Shown here one piece after another: positions 63,580 to 64,000 of a stretch of DNA of 64,000 nt. Below the pieces are notes generated by a model. That model had not been told where the DNA came from, made no database searches, and saw only the letters and a list, made by a program, of their open reading frames with translations. Numbering within the stretch: the first letter of the stretch is position 1; each line of letters begins with the position of its first letter. Source of the stretch: Prevotella sp. E9-3 (GTDB lineage Bacteria; Bacteroidota; Bacteroidia; Bacteroidales; Bacteroidaceae); NCBI RefSeq assembly GCF_022024015.1, contig NZ_CP091786.1, positions 2,604,001 through 2,668,000 of the forward strand. The letters are read 5' to 3'. Position numbers and translations under genes: made by a program.

Positions 63580-64000
63580 TGCTTTTTTGTTGTTTTGATT
63601 GTTAATAATGAATATTTGTTATTTAATAATAGAATCGTAAGTACTACAGCCATCATCATCATCACAGCCAGGTTGAACCAGAAGGTTTTTACGTGCCACG
63701 AGCCTATAATCTTTTCGCTGCTATAGAAGGGAGCACGCCCCAATTGGCTATGAGGAGTGAGATAAACGGCACCGGCACGGGCCACGATATGACCATCGAT
63801 GACATCGAGCATGCGCTGTTGGTCGGCACCAATGAGCATATCCTCCAACTTAGCGTTGTGGTTGTTGCGCTTCAGCTGCAGCAGTTGTTCCTTACCCATG
63901 GTGCGCACTAGGCTACTCATCAACTTATCGGCCCGAAGAGTGGAACGATTGCAACGCTGGGCCATCACATTCTTTGCCTCGTCCAGATAAGCATTGAGCG
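63576..64000 (-). CDS. C-terminal part of a membrane protein, possibly an ABC permease (5' end outside window)
   Basis: The frame is open to the window edge; the ATG at 63968 is internal. The visible 141 residues are a charged helix (MGKEQLLQLKRNNHNAKLED), a soluble part and one hydrophobic helix near the end (FNLAVMMMMAVVLTILLL). This resembles the last part of permease or ATPase-permease proteins of Bacteroidales ABC transporters, but too little is seen to be certain. It is coupled to the lipoprotein gene. Confidence 0.6.
   Translation of the reverse strand, partial: LNAYLDEAKNVMAQRCNRSTLRADKLMSSLVRTMGKEQLLQLKRNNHNAKLEDMLIGADQQRMLDVIDGHIVARAGAVYLTPHSQLGRAPFYSSEKIIGSWHVKTFWFNLAVMMMMAVVLTILLLNNKYSLLTIKTTKKQ

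Overview
The window looks like a chromosomal segment of a Bacteroidales bacterium, most likely Prevotellaceae. The support is: a FimB/Mfa2-type fimbrial lipoprotein, two GxxExxY proteins, a DUF3791/DUF3990 pair, a UpxY-like NusG paralogue at the head of a capsule locus, WbsX proteins, and promoters of the Bacteroidales TAnnTTTG type. Almost every real gene lies on the minus strand, so transcription runs from high to low coordinates. No tRNA, rRNA, transposase, integrase or CRISPR array was found.

Right side, 52.8-64 kb, housekeeping. The 3' part of an unidentified membrane protein (possibly an ABC permease) and a lipoprotein end at a terminator. Then come a FimB/Mfa2-like lipoprotein, a patatin/beta-barrel protein, a compact structured RNA with its own promoter and U-tract, riboflavin synthase (ribE), a repeat-expanded mfd, a 1-kb gene-free stretch with nested palindromes, and hsp20 with a clear terminator.

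Centre, about 11-53 kb, a large surface polysaccharide locus. It starts with a long leader and a NusG/UpxY-like antiterminator. A first GDP-L-fucose pair (fcl, gmd) follows, interleaved with two GxxExxY genes that are each bracketed by direct repeats. Next is a scarred zone holding gmd and fcl remnants, a DUF3791/DUF3990 cassette and a truncated HD-domain gene. After that come ugd, an outer-membrane export lipoprotein, rfbA-C-D-B (dTDP-L-rhamnose), an AT-rich variable core (glycosyltransferases, Wzx, Wzy, acyltransferases, a pyruvyltransferase-like protein, an FrhB-acyltransferase fusion, an aldo/keto reductase, a CitE-like lyase, tandem WbsX proteins), and then a WecG/TagA transferase, an epimerase, manC, a second gmd, a cupin-phosphomannose isomerase fusion, a second fcl, a WecA-like initiating transferase and a WbuC-like cupin. 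A hairpin plus U-run at 10.92 kb closes the run. The genes together supply GDP-Fuc, dTDP-Rha, UDP-GlcA and UDP-GalA, build and flip a lipid-linked repeat unit (Wzx/Wzy logic) and export the polymer. No Wzc-type co-polymerase was seen.

Beyond that terminator, 7.9-10.9 kb, a galacturonokinase-like GHMP kinase, a sugar-1-phosphate nucleotidyltransferase and a UDP-glucuronate 4-epimerase form a tight cassette that reads as a uronic-acid salvage route.

Left side, 0-7.8 kb, holds an unrecognised block: a PD-(D/E)XK nuclease-like protein, a 118-aa protein, a TIR/DUF4062-like plus TPR protein, a 182-aa protein, a ComEC-type metallo-beta-lactamase-fold protein and a 176-aa protein. A duplicated ~60-bp sequence precedes two of these genes. 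This is the best candidate here for an undescribed, possibly defensive, system.

A second theme crosses the window. Short phrase-like repeats, some with a hairpin core, sit in frame inside at least six genes and also between genes.
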